A stretch of 60,775 nucleotides of DNA, from positions 1-60,775 of the forward strand of contig NZ_VCCH02000046.1 in the NCBI RefSeq assembly GCF_005938675.2, in the 5' to 3' direction. The DNA comes from Mycobacterium sp. KBS0706 (GTDB lineage: Bacteria > Pseudomonadota > Alphaproteobacteria > DSM-16000 > Inquilinaceae). A model generated the notes under the pieces. It had not been told where the DNA came from, made no database searches, and saw only the letters and a program-made list of their open reading frames with translations. Below are positions 34,363 through 42,105 of this stretch, piece after piece. The translations under genes were made by a program, and so were the position numbers. Position 1 is the stretch's first letter; each line of letters begins with the position of its first letter.

Positions 34363-34393
34363 TTTCCACTATGCTGGAAATTTCCACTATAGT
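34363..34393. promoter_or_regulatory. Nested operator cluster between XRE-cupin and oxidoreductase genes
   Basis: TTTCCACTAT occurs twice (34363-34372 and 34381-34390, 18 bp apart). TGGAAATTTCCA (34375-34386) and ACTATAGT (34386-34393) are perfect palindromes, and TTTCCA-N6-TGGAAA spans 34363-34380. Such dense symmetry in 31 bp of AT-rich DNA, 45 bp before the oxidoreductase start and 60 bp before the regulator start, indicates a multi-site operator, probably for the adjacent XRE protein. Confidence 0.65.
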
Positions 34394-34437
34394 AGATGAG
34401 ACGAGGCCGGCATGACCGGCGGCTGCGGAGAGACGAC

Positions 34438-35412
34438 ATGGAAGCGCTGGTGTTCGACCGGTTCGGCGGTCCCGAGGTATTGCAGTATCGGACGCTGCCC
34501 GACCCGCCGGTGCCGCCGGGCCATGTCCAGCTGGCGTTGCGCGCGGCCGGGCTGAACTTCGCCGACCTGCATCGCCGCCGCGGCCACTACCGCCTGGCCG
34601 GCGCGGCACCGCATATCGCCGGCTACGAGGGCGCGGGCGAGGTGGTGGCGCTGGGCGACGGGGTCGACGGCATCCGCCTCGGCGACCGCATCGGCTTCGC
34701 CGACGTGGCCTTCGCCAACGCGACGCGCGTGGCCGTGCCGGTGGACCGCGCCATCCCGCTGCCGGACGACATCGGGTATCGGGAGGCCGCCGCGATCCTG
34801 CTGCAGGGGCTGACCGCCCAGTATCTGGTGGCGGACAGCGCCCCGGTCCGCGCCGGGTCCCGGGTGCTGGTCCATGCCGCGGCGGGCGGGGTCGGGCAAT
34901 TGCTGGTGCAGATGGCGAAGCGGCGCGGCGCCATGGTCATCGCCCTGGCCTCGACACCCCGGAAGGCGGGCATCGCTATGGCCAAGGGCGCGGATCACGG
35001 CCTGACCTATGACGGCGACTGGATCGCGGCGGTGCGGGGTCTCAGCGATGGCGGCGTCGACATCGCCTATGATTCGGTCGGCTCGACGCTGGCGGGCAGC
35101 CTGGCCGCCATCCGGCCGCGCGGCACGGTGGTGGCCTACGGCACCGCGGGCGGGGACCCGCCGGCGATCGACCCGCGGCGGCTGATGGAGCAGTCGAAGG
35201 CGATGGTCGGGGGCGACCTGTGGGACCATCTCGACAGCCGCGCCGGCCGGCTGGCCCGCGCCGATGCGCTGTTCGCCGCGCTGCGGTCCGGCGAGATCGC
35301 CCTGCCGGAGATCGAGGTGTTCGCGCTGTCGCGCGGCGCCGATGCCCATCGCCGGCTGGAGAGCCGCGGCGTCACCGGCAAGATCGTGCTGGTGCCGGAC
35401 GCGGCGGGCTGA
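34438..35412 (+). CDS. Quinone oxidoreductase-like medium-chain dehydrogenase
   Basis: 324 residues from ATG 34438 (GGAG nine bases upstream). FDRFGGPEVLQYR, LRAAGLNFADLHRRRGHY and GYEGAGEVVALGDGV are typical of zinc-free QOR enzymes; the NADPH site is VLVHAAAGGVGQLLVQMAKRRGA near residue 145. It lacks the zinc ligands of alcohol dehydrogenases. It probably reduces quinones or reactive enones with NADPH. Control by the divergent XRE-cupin protein is inferred from the shared interval. Confidence 0.9.
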   Translation: MEALVFDRFGGPEVLQYRTLPDPPVPPGHVQLALRAAGLNFADLHRRRGHYRLAGAAPHIAGYEGAGEVVALGDGVDGIRLGDRIGFADVAFANATRVAVPVDRAIPLPDDIGYREAAAILLQGLTAQYLVADSAPVRAGSRVLVHAAAGGVGQLLVQMAKRRGAMVIALASTPRKAGIAMAKGADHGLTYDGDWIAAVRGLSDGGVDIAYDSVGSTLAGSLAAIRPRGTVVAYGTAGGDPPAIDPRRLMEQSKAMVGGDLWDHLDSRAGRLARADALFAALRSGEIALPEIEVFALSRGADAHRRLESRGVTGKIVLVPDAAG

Positions 35413-35415
35413 GCC

Positions 35416-35700
35416 TCAGCCCAGCGCCGCCGCGATCTCCGCCCATTCCTGCTCAAGGCTGGCCGAGGACATCGGCCGGCCGGCCTGGCGGTACCAGTAG
35501 CCGGCATTGCCGAGATCGCCTTCCTTGCGGTGCAGATAGGCATGGGCCCAGGCGGCGTCGGCCCCGTCCTCGGAATCGACGCAGCTGTGCGCCCGGTCCC
35601 AGTCGCCCTTGGCGTCCCACCACAGCGCGGCGAGCGGCGGCGACAGGGTCGCGGGCGGCTGGTCCTGGTCCAGGGAATTTCTGAAAGCGGAGACATCCAT
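35416..35700 (-). CDS. Small conserved-looking cytoplasmic protein of unknown function
   Basis: 94 residues from ATG 35700, which has GGGAGG seven bases upstream. It is rich in Trp, Ala and His: LAALWWDAKGDWDRAH, then AAWAHAYLHRKEGD and GNAGYWYRQAGRP, helical stretches that resemble a short tetratricopeptide-like hairpin. No signal or membrane segment. Its stop lies 3 bp from the stop of the convergent oxidoreductase. I know no function. Confidence 0.75.
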   Translation of the reverse strand: MDVSAFRNSLDQDQPPATLSPPLAALWWDAKGDWDRAHSCVDSEDGADAAWAHAYLHRKEGDLGNAGYWYRQAGRPMSSASLEQEWAEIAAALG

Positions 35701-35804
35701 CGGTCGGCCTCCCGGTTCGGCAGGGGCGCGGCGCCCCGGGCCGGGGATCACGGCACAGCCCGGCGCCGGGCACAAGCCGGAGATGGGGTTGCTCCAACAG
35801 AACA

Positions 35805-35822
35805 AGGGGCCGAAGGGCCCCT
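35805..35822 (-). terminator. Rho-independent terminator after rpsU
   Basis: On the minus strand AGGGGCC, a CTTC loop and GGCCCCT form a perfect 7-bp stem followed by TTGTTCTGTT. It lies about 55 bp after the rpsU stop and before the next minus-strand gene start at 35700, so it should separate the two. Confidence 0.65.
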
Positions 35823-35876
35823 CGTCTCATCCATCGGAACGACCGGTCCGGAGCCGTGCGGCCCCGGCGCGCCGGA

Positions 35877-36080
35877 TCAGTAGCCCTGGATCTGCAGTCG
35901 CTTGCGCAGCGCCTTGCGCTGGCGGCGGACGGCTTCGGCTTCCTCGCGGATGCGGCGCTCGGACGGCTTCTCGTAGCTCCGGCGCTGCTTCATCTCGCGA
36001 AAGATGCCTTCGCGCTGCATACGCTTCTTAAGGACGCGCAGCGCCTGATCGATGTTGTTGTCGCGGACGAGCACCTGCAT
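35877..36080 (-). CDS. rpsU: 30S ribosomal protein S21
   Basis: 67 residues: QVLVRDNNIDQALRVLKKRMQREG at the start, FREMKQRRSYEKPSERR in the middle and a basic R/K-rich tail. This is the S21 family, which sits in the small subunit near the anti-Shine-Dalgarno end of 16S rRNA and helps initiation. A 48-residue ORF lies 46 bp upstream in the same direction and a terminator lies downstream, so both may share a transcript. Confidence 0.97.
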   Translation of the reverse strand: MQVLVRDNNIDQALRVLKKRMQREGIFREMKQRRSYEKPSERRIREEAEAVRRQRKALRKRLQIQGY

Positions 36081-36126
36081 CGGGCAAAGGCCTTTTCACT
36101 AAACGGGTCGGGCGGGGTTACGCCTT

Positions 36127-36273
36127 TCAACCGAGAATGTCGAGTACGATTCGACGAATCTCGTCGCGGGACAGCTCTGCCTTGTGCGCTGGCTGCCGCA
36201 GCGGGGTGGTTGCCAGCCGCGGCGTCGGGCGACGCGGGCGGCGGGGCATGGTCTTGATCTGTACGGTCTTCAT
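36127..36273 (-). CDS. Small basic protein ORF upstream of rpsU
   Basis: ATG 36273 to TGA 36127 encodes 48 residues: MKTVQIKTMPRRPRRPTPR at the start, ending AELSRDEIRRIVLDILG. The first half is Arg/Pro-rich and basic, the second half an amphipathic helix with alternating charge. The Shine-Dalgarno is weak (AAAGAACAG). It is placed between a promoter at about 36490 and rpsU, so a co-transcribed ribosome-associated or nucleic-acid-binding peptide is plausible. I recognise no family. Confidence 0.5.
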   Translation of the reverse strand: MKTVQIKTMPRRPRRPTPRLATTPLRQPAHKAELSRDEIRRIVLDILG

Positions 36274-36609
36274 GTCTGTTCTTTACGGTTCGGGCCCTTG
36301 GGGCCTCGTTGCACTCAATATCGCTTAAACCACGACGCCCGGACCATCGGCCCGCGCGTCGCGGCACAAAGCACGATCGACAGGCGGATGCCTGCCTTAT
36401 CGCTCGGATCATGGTTGGGATGGGGGTCCGGGCCCGTTCCTCGGAACGTCGGCGCGGATCGTGTCGAAACCGATCTCGGGGCTCCATATAGGGGAAGCGC
36501 GAGCGGTTTGCAACCCGCCGGATGAAAAACAGCCGATTGGCGGAGGTGACAGCGGGCCGGATCGTTCCCACATCGAAATCATCTCGGCGGCTGACACTGG
36601 GGGGCAACC
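36274..36609. other. 336-bp interval upstream of the rpsU transcript
   Basis: It holds the candidate minus-strand promoter at 36485-36513 and, below it, a leader of about 205 bases before the 48-residue ORF. No convincing coding frame is present on either strand. The plus-strand DUF1194 gene begins at 36610 with GGGG four bases before its ATG, so its promoter must also lie here. Confidence 0.5.
36485..36513 (-). promoter_or_regulatory. Sigma-70-like promoter for the small ORF-rpsU transcript
   Basis: On the minus strand TTGCAA (36513-36508), a 17-base spacer and TATATG (36490-36485) match the -35/-10 consensus at 4 and 4-5 positions in otherwise GC-rich DNA. Transcription would start near 36478, about 205 bases before the small ORF and 400 before rpsU. 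Confidence 0.5.
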
Positions 36610-37425
36610 ATGCGCTTCGGCTTCGTCGGACTCGGCCTGATCCTCGTGCTGTTCCTGCCCAGCGCCCCTGCCGCGGCCCAGGACCAGCCGGTCGATCTCG
36701 AGCTGGTGCTCGCGGTCGACGTCTCCCGCTCGATGGACGATGACGAGCAGGCGCTGCAGCGCGACGGCTATGTCGGCGCCCTCACCCATCCCGAGGTGAT
36801 CGACGCCATCACCTCCGGCGTCCATGGCCGCATCGCCATCACTTATGTCGAATGGGCCGGCGCCACCTCCCAGGCGGTGATCCTGCCCTGGCGGCTGATC
36901 GACGGCGCCGCGGCGGCGCGCACGGCGGCGGCGGATCTGTCCGAGACCTTCGGCACGGTGATGCGCCGCGGCACCTCGATCTCCGGCGCGCTCCTGTTCT
37001 CCGCCGGGCTGTTCGACAACAACGGCTACGAGGGCATCCGCCGCGCCATCGACATCTCCGGCGACGGGCCGAACAACGCCGGCTGGCCGGTGTCGGGCGC
37101 GCGCGAGATCGCGCTGGCGAAGGGCATCACCATCAACGGCCTGCCGGTGATCCTGAAGCGCGGCGGCTTCGGCGGCCTGCCGGAGCCCGACATGCTCGAC
37201 GCCTATTACCGCGACTGCGTGATCGGCGGCCCCGGCGCCTTCACCGTTCCGGTGCGCAGCACGACGCAATTCGCCGAGGCGATCCGGCGCAAGCTGGTGC
37301 TGGAGATCGCCGGCGCGGTGCCGGAGGCGATGCCCGCCGCCTTCATCCCGGCCCAGTCTGGCGGCACCGACTGCATGATCGGCGAAAAGACCCGCCCGCG
37401 CTGGCTGGACCAGGACCAGCGCTGA
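36610..37425 (+). CDS. DUF1194 protein, secreted von Willebrand A-like
   Basis: 271 residues. Signal peptide 1-23 (LFLPSAPAAA). ELVLAVDVSRSMDDDEQALQRDGY holds the metal-ion site D-x-S-x-S at residues 37-41; GTSISGALLFSAGLF gives the third-loop Thr and RAIDISGDGPNN the second Asp. This is the DUF1194 family, exported proteins with a vWA-type adhesion fold and unknown partners. It stands alone between rpsU and the small membrane-protein genes. Confidence 0.88.
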   Translation: MRFGFVGLGLILVLFLPSAPAAAQDQPVDLELVLAVDVSRSMDDDEQALQRDGYVGALTHPEVIDAITSGVHGRIAITYVEWAGATSQAVILPWRLIDGAAAARTAAADLSETFGTVMRRGTSISGALLFSAGLFDNNGYEGIRRAIDISGDGPNNAGWPVSGAREIALAKGITINGLPVILKRGGFGGLPEPDMLDAYYRDCVIGGPGAFTVPVRSTTQFAEAIRRKLVLEIAGAVPEAMPAAFIPAQSGGTDCMIGEKTRPRWLDQDQR

Positions 37426-37477
37426 GCCGGCCGAGATTGCGGTGGAATTCGATTCTGCAGGGTTGGACGCGATGACG

Positions 37478-37585
37478 TCAGCGGTGTGGATGCTGCCTGT
37501 TGTGGCGCTCGTTCAACAGCACTACACCCCAGCCCAGTGCCGCAACGACGATAGGGAGAATGACGAAAGCGAAAATCTGGGTCAT
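37478..37585 (-). CDS. Very small single-helix membrane protein
   Basis: 35 residues from ATG 37585, which has GAAGGA six bases upstream; an ATG at 37591 overlapping the previous stop as ATGA would add two residues. MTQIFAFVILPIVVAALGW gives one membrane helix, then LLNERHNRQHPHR is a short basic, His-rich tail. It is translationally linked to the 77-residue gene upstream. I recognise no family; size resembles regulatory single-pass peptides. Confidence 0.6.
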   Translation of the reverse strand: MTQIFAFVILPIVVAALGWGVVLLNERHNRQHPHR

Positions 37586-37587
37586 TG

Positions 37588-37821
37588 TCATTCCTTCAAC
37601 TCCCCGAGGACCCGCCTCGCCGCAATATGTAATACGGCAGCGGCGAAAAGCCAAACGACGAGCCCGGCGACGACCAGCCCGGTCGATACTGGATTATCGG
37701 CCTTGACGTTGTAGAAGGCCGCAGCCATCGGCGCGAGAACACCGATGGTGAAGCATGACGACGCCGCCGTGTTCAGCGCGCCAGCCAACAGCTTCGTCCG
37801 TTCGTTATGGACCAAGCTCAT
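37588..37821 (-). CDS. Small two-helix membrane protein
   Basis: 77 residues: NERTKLLAGALNTAASSCF, then helices near residues 18-37 (ASSCFTIGVLAPMAAAFYNV) and 45-67 (STGLVVAGLVVWLFAAAVLHIAA), ending RRVLGELKE. Its DNA is clearly lower in GC at third positions than the neighbours, which suggests recent arrival. Start ATG 37821, weak Shine-Dalgarno. A 35-residue membrane ORF overlaps its end. It lies between the DUF1194 gene and kdpE. Function unknown. Confidence 0.65.
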   Translation of the reverse strand: MSLVHNERTKLLAGALNTAASSCFTIGVLAPMAAAFYNVKADNPVSTGLVVAGLVVWLFAAAVLHIAARRVLGELKE

Positions 37822-37909
37822 TGCGCGGATCCGCGTTCGACCAGCCGCCGAATTGTCTGCGGCATGCGTCGGACAGGCATGGTACGGCGTCGCGGATCCA
37901 ATGCCATGT

Positions 37910-38617
37910 CTACCCCTCGACCACCAGCCGGTAGCCGACGCCGGCCTCGGTCGCGATCAGCCGCGGCCGGGCCGGGTCGTCGCCCAGCTTCTGGCGCAGC
38001 TGCCCGACATAGACGCGCAGATACTGCATCGCGTCGATATGGGCCGGGCCCCAGACCTCGCGCAGGATCTTCTGGTGCGTCACCACCCGGCCGTGATGGG
38101 CGGCCAGCAGGCGCAGGATCTCGAACTCCTTTTTCGACAGCCGGATCTCCCGCCCCTCGAACCGCACCCGGCGGTGCGGCACGTCGACGGTCAGCGGCCC
38201 GGCCTCGATCACCGCCTCGGCCGCCTCGTCCTCCTGCCCGCCGCGGCGCAGGGCGGCGCGCAGCCGGGCGGTCAGCTCGGCGATGCCGAAGGGCTTGGTG
38301 ACGTAGTCGTTGGCGCCGCGGTCCAGCGCCTCGACCTTCTCGGCCTCGCCGGCGCGGACCGACAGCACGACCACCGGCACCGCCGACAGCTCGCGGATCC
38401 GGCTCAGCACCTGCTGGCCGTCGATGTCGGGCAGGCCGAGGTCGAGGATCACCAGGTCCGGCCGGTCCTGCACCACCCGCTCCAGCCCCTCGGTGCCGCC
38501 CGCCGCCTCGATCGGGGCATAGCCGTCGGCGGCCAGGCTGATCTTGAGGAAGCGACGGATCTGCGGCTCGTCGTCGATGATCAGGATGCGCGGCGGCCGC
38601 GTTTCGGAGGGCATCAT
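37910..38617 (-). CDS. kdpE: KDP operon response regulator
   Basis: 235 residues. Receiver domain: IDDEPQIRR, phosphoacceptor Asp59 in LVILDLGLPDIDG, Lys in YVTKPFG. The OmpR-type winged helix at 135-235 has LSKKEFEILRLLAAHHGRVVTHQKIL and GVGYRLV. Phosphorylated by KdpD it activates kdpFABC under K+ limitation. It is separated from kdpD by 154 bp, which contain a palindromic repeat, an unusual gap for this pair. Confidence 0.96.
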   Translation of the reverse strand: MMPSETRPPRILIIDDEPQIRRFLKISLAADGYAPIEAAGGTEGLERVVQDRPDLVILDLGLPDIDGQQVLSRIRELSAVPVVVLSVRAGEAEKVEALDRGANDYVTKPFGIAELTARLRAALRRGGQEDEAAEAVIEAGPLTVDVPHRRVRFEGREIRLSKKEFEILRLLAAHHGRVVTHQKILREVWGPAHIDAMQYLRVYVGQLRQKLGDDPARPRLIATEAGVGYRLVVEG

Positions 38618-38640
38618 AACGACAGTCCGAAATATTGATC

Positions 38641-38730
38641 CGTCATGGCGAGCCCCGAAGGGGCGTGGCCATCCAGGGGCCGGTGCGAGCGGCCCTGGAT
38701 GGCCACGTCGCTGCGCTCCTCGCCATGACG
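38641..38730. repeat. Nested palindromic repeat between kdpD and kdpE
   Basis: A 90-bp element: outer arms CGTCATGGCGAG (38641-38652) and CTCGCCATGACG (38719-38730) are perfect inverted copies; inner arms at 38664-38681 and 38691-38707 pair over 17 bases with one bulged G; a small GCCCC/GGGGC hairpin lies inside. It is read on the kdpDE transcript. A lone copy of one outer arm occurs at 60565-60576. Confidence 0.85.
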
Positions 38731-38771
38731 GGGGAAAAAGCGGAGAGGAGTGGCAATCCCGAGCGTTCGCA

Positions 38772-41480
38772 TCACATCCCCATCGAAATGCCGCGCAGCG
38801 CCGGCGCCGCGAGGTCCGGTGGGAAGGTCACGGTGAAGACGGCGCCACGCCGGTCGCCGCGGTTGCCGGCGGTGACTCGCCCGCCCATGGTCTCGACGAA
38901 GCCGCGGCAGATGGCGAGGCCGAGGCCGGTGCCGGCCTGGGCGCTGTCGCCGTGGTGGATGCGGTGGAACTTGTCGAAGATCGCCTCCAGCTTGTCCTCC
39001 GGGATGCCGTCGCCCTCGTCCAGCACCCGCAGCACCAGCCCCTTCTCCTCCCGCGCCGAGACGGTGATGGCAGTGCCGGCCGGCGCGTATTTGGCAGCGT
39101 TGTCGATCAGGTTGACCAGCACCTGCTCCAGCAGGATCGGGTCGAGCAGGTACAGCGGCAGGGCCGGCGCGATGTCCAGCACCAGCCGGTGCCGGACGAC
39201 CAGCGCGGCGCAGCGTTCCGCCGCCGCGCCCACCACCTCGGCCACCTCGGTCGCCTCCAGCCGCGGCTGCAGCACGCCGGATTCGAGCCGGGTCATGTCC
39301 AGCAGGTTGCCGACGAAGCGGTTCAGCCGCTCGGCCTCGTCCTCCGCCGTCTCCATCAGCTCGAACCGCGCCGCCGGGTCCAGCGCTGCGTCGTGGCGGC
39401 GCAGACTGGAGATGGCGCCGATGATGGAGGCCAGCGGCGTGCGCAGGTCGTGGCTGATCGAGGTCAGCAGCGCGGCGCGCAGCCGCTCCGTCTCCGCCAC
39501 CACGCGGACCTCGTCGACATCCTTGGCCAGGCGCACCCGCTCGATCGCCACCGCCGCCTGGTCCATCAGCGAGTCCAAGAGGCGCTGGTCGTCGGGGCTG
39601 AGCAGCGGGCCGGGCTGCTCGCGGTCGATGCCGACCACGCCGATCTGGCCGGAGGCGGTGCGCCAGGGCAGGAACAGCCATTTGCCTCCGGGCAGCGTAT
39701 CGGCCCCCCGCCCCGCCGGCCGGTCATTGGCCCAGCTCCATTGCGCGGCCGCCCGCTCCGCCTCCTCGATCCGGTCCTCCGGCGGATAGCCGGCCACCAC
39801 CTGCAGCGACCCGTCCTGCGGCATCAGCACGACCACGCGCAGCTTCAGCATCGACGCGATCTGGTAGGCCGCGGCCCAGAGCAGGTCGTCGGCCGAGGCG
39901 ATCGCCGCCAGCTTGCGACTGAACCCGAACAGCTCCGCCGTCGCCCGGGCCCGCGCCGCGGCACCGCGGGCCTGCAGCCGGGCCCGGCTCTGCAGGTTCG
40001 AGGTGACGACCGCGACCACCAGGAAGAACACCAGCGTGGTGACGTTCGAGGGGTCGGCGATGACCAAGCTGTACAGCGGCGGCAGGAAGAAGAAGTTGAC
40101 CGCGAAGACGCTGAGCAGCGAGGCGAAGATCGACGGCCCCAGCCCGTAGCGCGCGGCGCAGAACAGCACCGGGATCAGGAACACCAGCGCGATGCTGTTG
40201 GTGGTAGCGACGAAGGCGACCAGATGGGCGGCGGCGGTGGTGGCCGCAACGCCGACCGCGGCGACCAGGTACGGCCGCAGGTCGAGGCCGGCATCGGCCG
40301 GGCGGGTCTGGATCCGCTCCTCGCCGGGCTGGGCCTCCTCCCCCGCCATGACATGGACCGAGATCGACCCCGATTTGCGCAGGAGATCGTGCACCACCGA
40401 GCCGTGCAGCATCTCGAACCAGCGCGACCGGTCCGATTTGCCGATGACGATCTGGGTGATGTTGTTGCGCCGGGCGTAGGTCAGGATCTCGGCGACGATG
40501 TCGTTGGCCGGGAGGGTGACGGTCTCGCCGCCCAGCTTCTCCGCCAGCAGCAGGGTGCGGGCGATGCGGTCGCGCTCGGCCTCCTCCAGCCGGTGGTGGC
40601 GCGACCCTTCGATATAGACTGCGGTCCAGCGCGCCCCCAGCCGGTCGGCGACGCGCCGGGCGTAGCGGACCAGCGCCTCGCCGTTGGGCGCCTCGCTGAC
40701 GCAGACCATGATGCGCTCGCCGGCGGCCCAGGGGCCGGTGATGGCATGGGCCCGCATATAGCCCAGCATCTGGTCGTCGACCCGCTGGGCGGTGCGGCGC
40801 AGCGCCAGCTCGCGCAGCGCCGTCAGGTTGCCGGGCTTGAAGAAATGGTCGACCGCGCGCCGCGCCTGGTCGCGGATATAGACCTTGCCCTCGGCCAGCC
40901 GCTTCTGCAGGTCCTCGGGCGTCAGGTCGATCAGCTCGATCTCGTCGGCGCCGTCGATCCAGGCGTCGGGCACGGTCTCGCGCACCCGGATGCGGGTGAT
41001 CTGGGCGACGACGTCGTTCAGGCTCTCGACATGCTGGATGTTCAGCGTGGTCCAGACGTCGATGCCGGCGGCCAGGATCTCCTCGACATCCTGGTAGCGC
41101 TTGTCGTGACGGCTGCCGGGGGCGTTGGTGTGGGCCAACTCGTCGACCAGCACCAGCGCCGGCTTGCGCGCCAGGATGGCGTCGAGGTCCATCTCTTCCA
41201 GCGCCCGGCCGCGATGCTCGGCGCGGCGGCGGGGGATGATCTCGAAGCCGCCGACCAGGGCCTGGGTCTCGACCCGGCCATGGGTCTCGACCACGCCGAT
41301 GACGACGTCGAGCCCGTCGCGCCGCCGGGCGGCGCCCTGGGACAGCATCTCGTAGGTCTTGCCGACGCCGGGCGCCGCCCCGAGGAAGATCTTGAGGCGG
41401 CCGCGGGTTTTCGCGACCGCCTCGAGCAGAGCTTCCGGCGAGGGACGGCGATCGTCGTCGGATCGATCGGTCAGTGACAT
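38772..41480 (-). CDS. kdpD: KDP operon sensor histidine kinase
   Basis: 902 residues, full length. N-terminal KdpD domain with Walker-A-like GAAPGVGKTY near residue 35 and DELAHTNAPGSRHDKRYQDV, then a universal-stress-like domain (VCVSEAPNGEALVRYARR), four close membrane helices near 405-500, a GAF-like stretch, and the kinase core with SISHDLRTPLASI (His677), NLIDNAAKYAP (N box), DEGDGIP and GTGLGLAICRG. It senses low K+ or turgor and phosphorylates KdpE. It follows kdpC by 12 bp. Confidence 0.96.
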   Translation of the reverse strand: MSLTDRSDDDRRPSPEALLEAVAKTRGRLKIFLGAAPGVGKTYEMLSQGAARRRDGLDVVIGVVETHGRVETQALVGGFEIIPRRRAEHRGRALEEMDLDAILARKPALVLVDELAHTNAPGSRHDKRYQDVEEILAAGIDVWTTLNIQHVESLNDVVAQITRIRVRETVPDAWIDGADEIELIDLTPEDLQKRLAEGKVYIRDQARRAVDHFFKPGNLTALRELALRRTAQRVDDQMLGYMRAHAITGPWAAGERIMVCVSEAPNGEALVRYARRVADRLGARWTAVYIEGSRHHRLEEAERDRIARTLLLAEKLGGETVTLPANDIVAEILTYARRNNITQIVIGKSDRSRWFEMLHGSVVHDLLRKSGSISVHVMAGEEAQPGEERIQTRPADAGLDLRPYLVAAVGVAATTAAAHLVAFVATTNSIALVFLIPVLFCAARYGLGPSIFASLLSVFAVNFFFLPPLYSLVIADPSNVTTLVFFLVVAVVTSNLQSRARLQARGAAARARATAELFGFSRKLAAIASADDLLWAAAYQIASMLKLRVVVLMPQDGSLQVVAGYPPEDRIEEAERAAAQWSWANDRPAGRGADTLPGGKWLFLPWRTASGQIGVVGIDREQPGPLLSPDDQRLLDSLMDQAAVAIERVRLAKDVDEVRVVAETERLRAALLTSISHDLRTPLASIIGAISSLRRHDAALDPAARFELMETAEDEAERLNRFVGNLLDMTRLESGVLQPRLEATEVAEVVGAAAERCAALVVRHRLVLDIAPALPLYLLDPILLEQVLVNLIDNAAKYAPAGTAITVSAREEKGLVLRVLDEGDGIPEDKLEAIFDKFHRIHHGDSAQAGTGLGLAICRGFVETMGGRVTAGNRGDRRGAVFTVTFPPDLAAPALRGISMGM

Positions 41481-41492
41481 GGAGCCAGCAGA

Positions 41493-42098
41493 CTACGGGG
41501 TCTTCAGCCCGTCCAGCGCCATGTTGAGTCGCAGCACGTTGACCCGCGGCTCGCCGATGATGCCGAGCAGCCGGCCGGAGGTCGCGGCCTCCACCGCCTG
41601 GCGCACCTGGTCCGGCGGCAGGCCGCGGGCGGCGGCGACCCGGGCGACCTGCAGCGCGGCATTGGCCGGGCTGATGTCCGGATCGAGACCCGAGGCCGAG
41701 CTGGTGACCATGTCCGCCGGCGGGTTGGTGATGCCCTGCGCCGCCAGCGCGTCGACATCGCCCTTCACCCGGTCGGCCAGCGCCTGGCTGGTCGGGCCGA
41801 GGTTGGAGCCGGCCGAGTTGGCGGCGTTGTAGGGCTGCGCGATCGACTTGCTCGGGTCGTTCGGGTCGGTGCCCGAGGTCGCCGAGATCCGGCCGTGGAA
41901 GTACTTGTCGCTGGTGAAGTCCTGGCCGATCAGCGACGAGCCGATGACGGTGCCGTCGTCACGCTTGATCAAGCTGCCGTTCGCCTGGCCGGGCAGCAGC
42001 CCCTGGGTGATGCCGGTCATGGCGAAGGGATAGGCGATGCCGGTGAGGATCGTCAGCAGGACGACCATCACCAAGGCGGGGCGGATCTGGTTCAGCAT
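41493..42098 (-). CDS. kdpC: K+-transporting ATPase subunit C
   Basis: 201 residues with one N-terminal membrane helix (VMVVLLTILTGIAYPFAMTGI) and the conserved periplasm-side blocks SLIGQDFTSDKYFHGRISAT, SGSNLGPTSQAL and ASGLDPDISPANAALQVARVA. It stabilises the KdpA-KdpB complex and affects ATP affinity. It starts 7 bp after kdpB. Confidence 0.96.
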   Translation of the reverse strand: MLNQIRPALVMVVLLTILTGIAYPFAMTGITQGLLPGQANGSLIKRDDGTVIGSSLIGQDFTSDKYFHGRISATSGTDPNDPSKSIAQPYNAANSAGSNLGPTSQALADRVKGDVDALAAQGITNPPADMVTSSASGLDPDISPANAALQVARVAAARGLPPDQVRQAVEAATSGRLLGIIGEPRVNVLRLNMALDGLKTP

Positions 42099-42105
42099 AA
42101 TGGCC

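Noticed and set aside
36137..36328. A 63-codon plus-strand frame near rpsU
   Set aside because: It lies opposite the 48-residue ORF, has no ribosome-binding site and an implausible composition.
38544..41477. A 977-codon open frame on the plus strand opposite kdpD
   Set aside because: It mirrors kdpD exactly, has the His/Arg/Gly/Asp-rich composition of antisense frames in GC-rich DNA and no recognisable domain; kdpD on the other strand is unambiguous.
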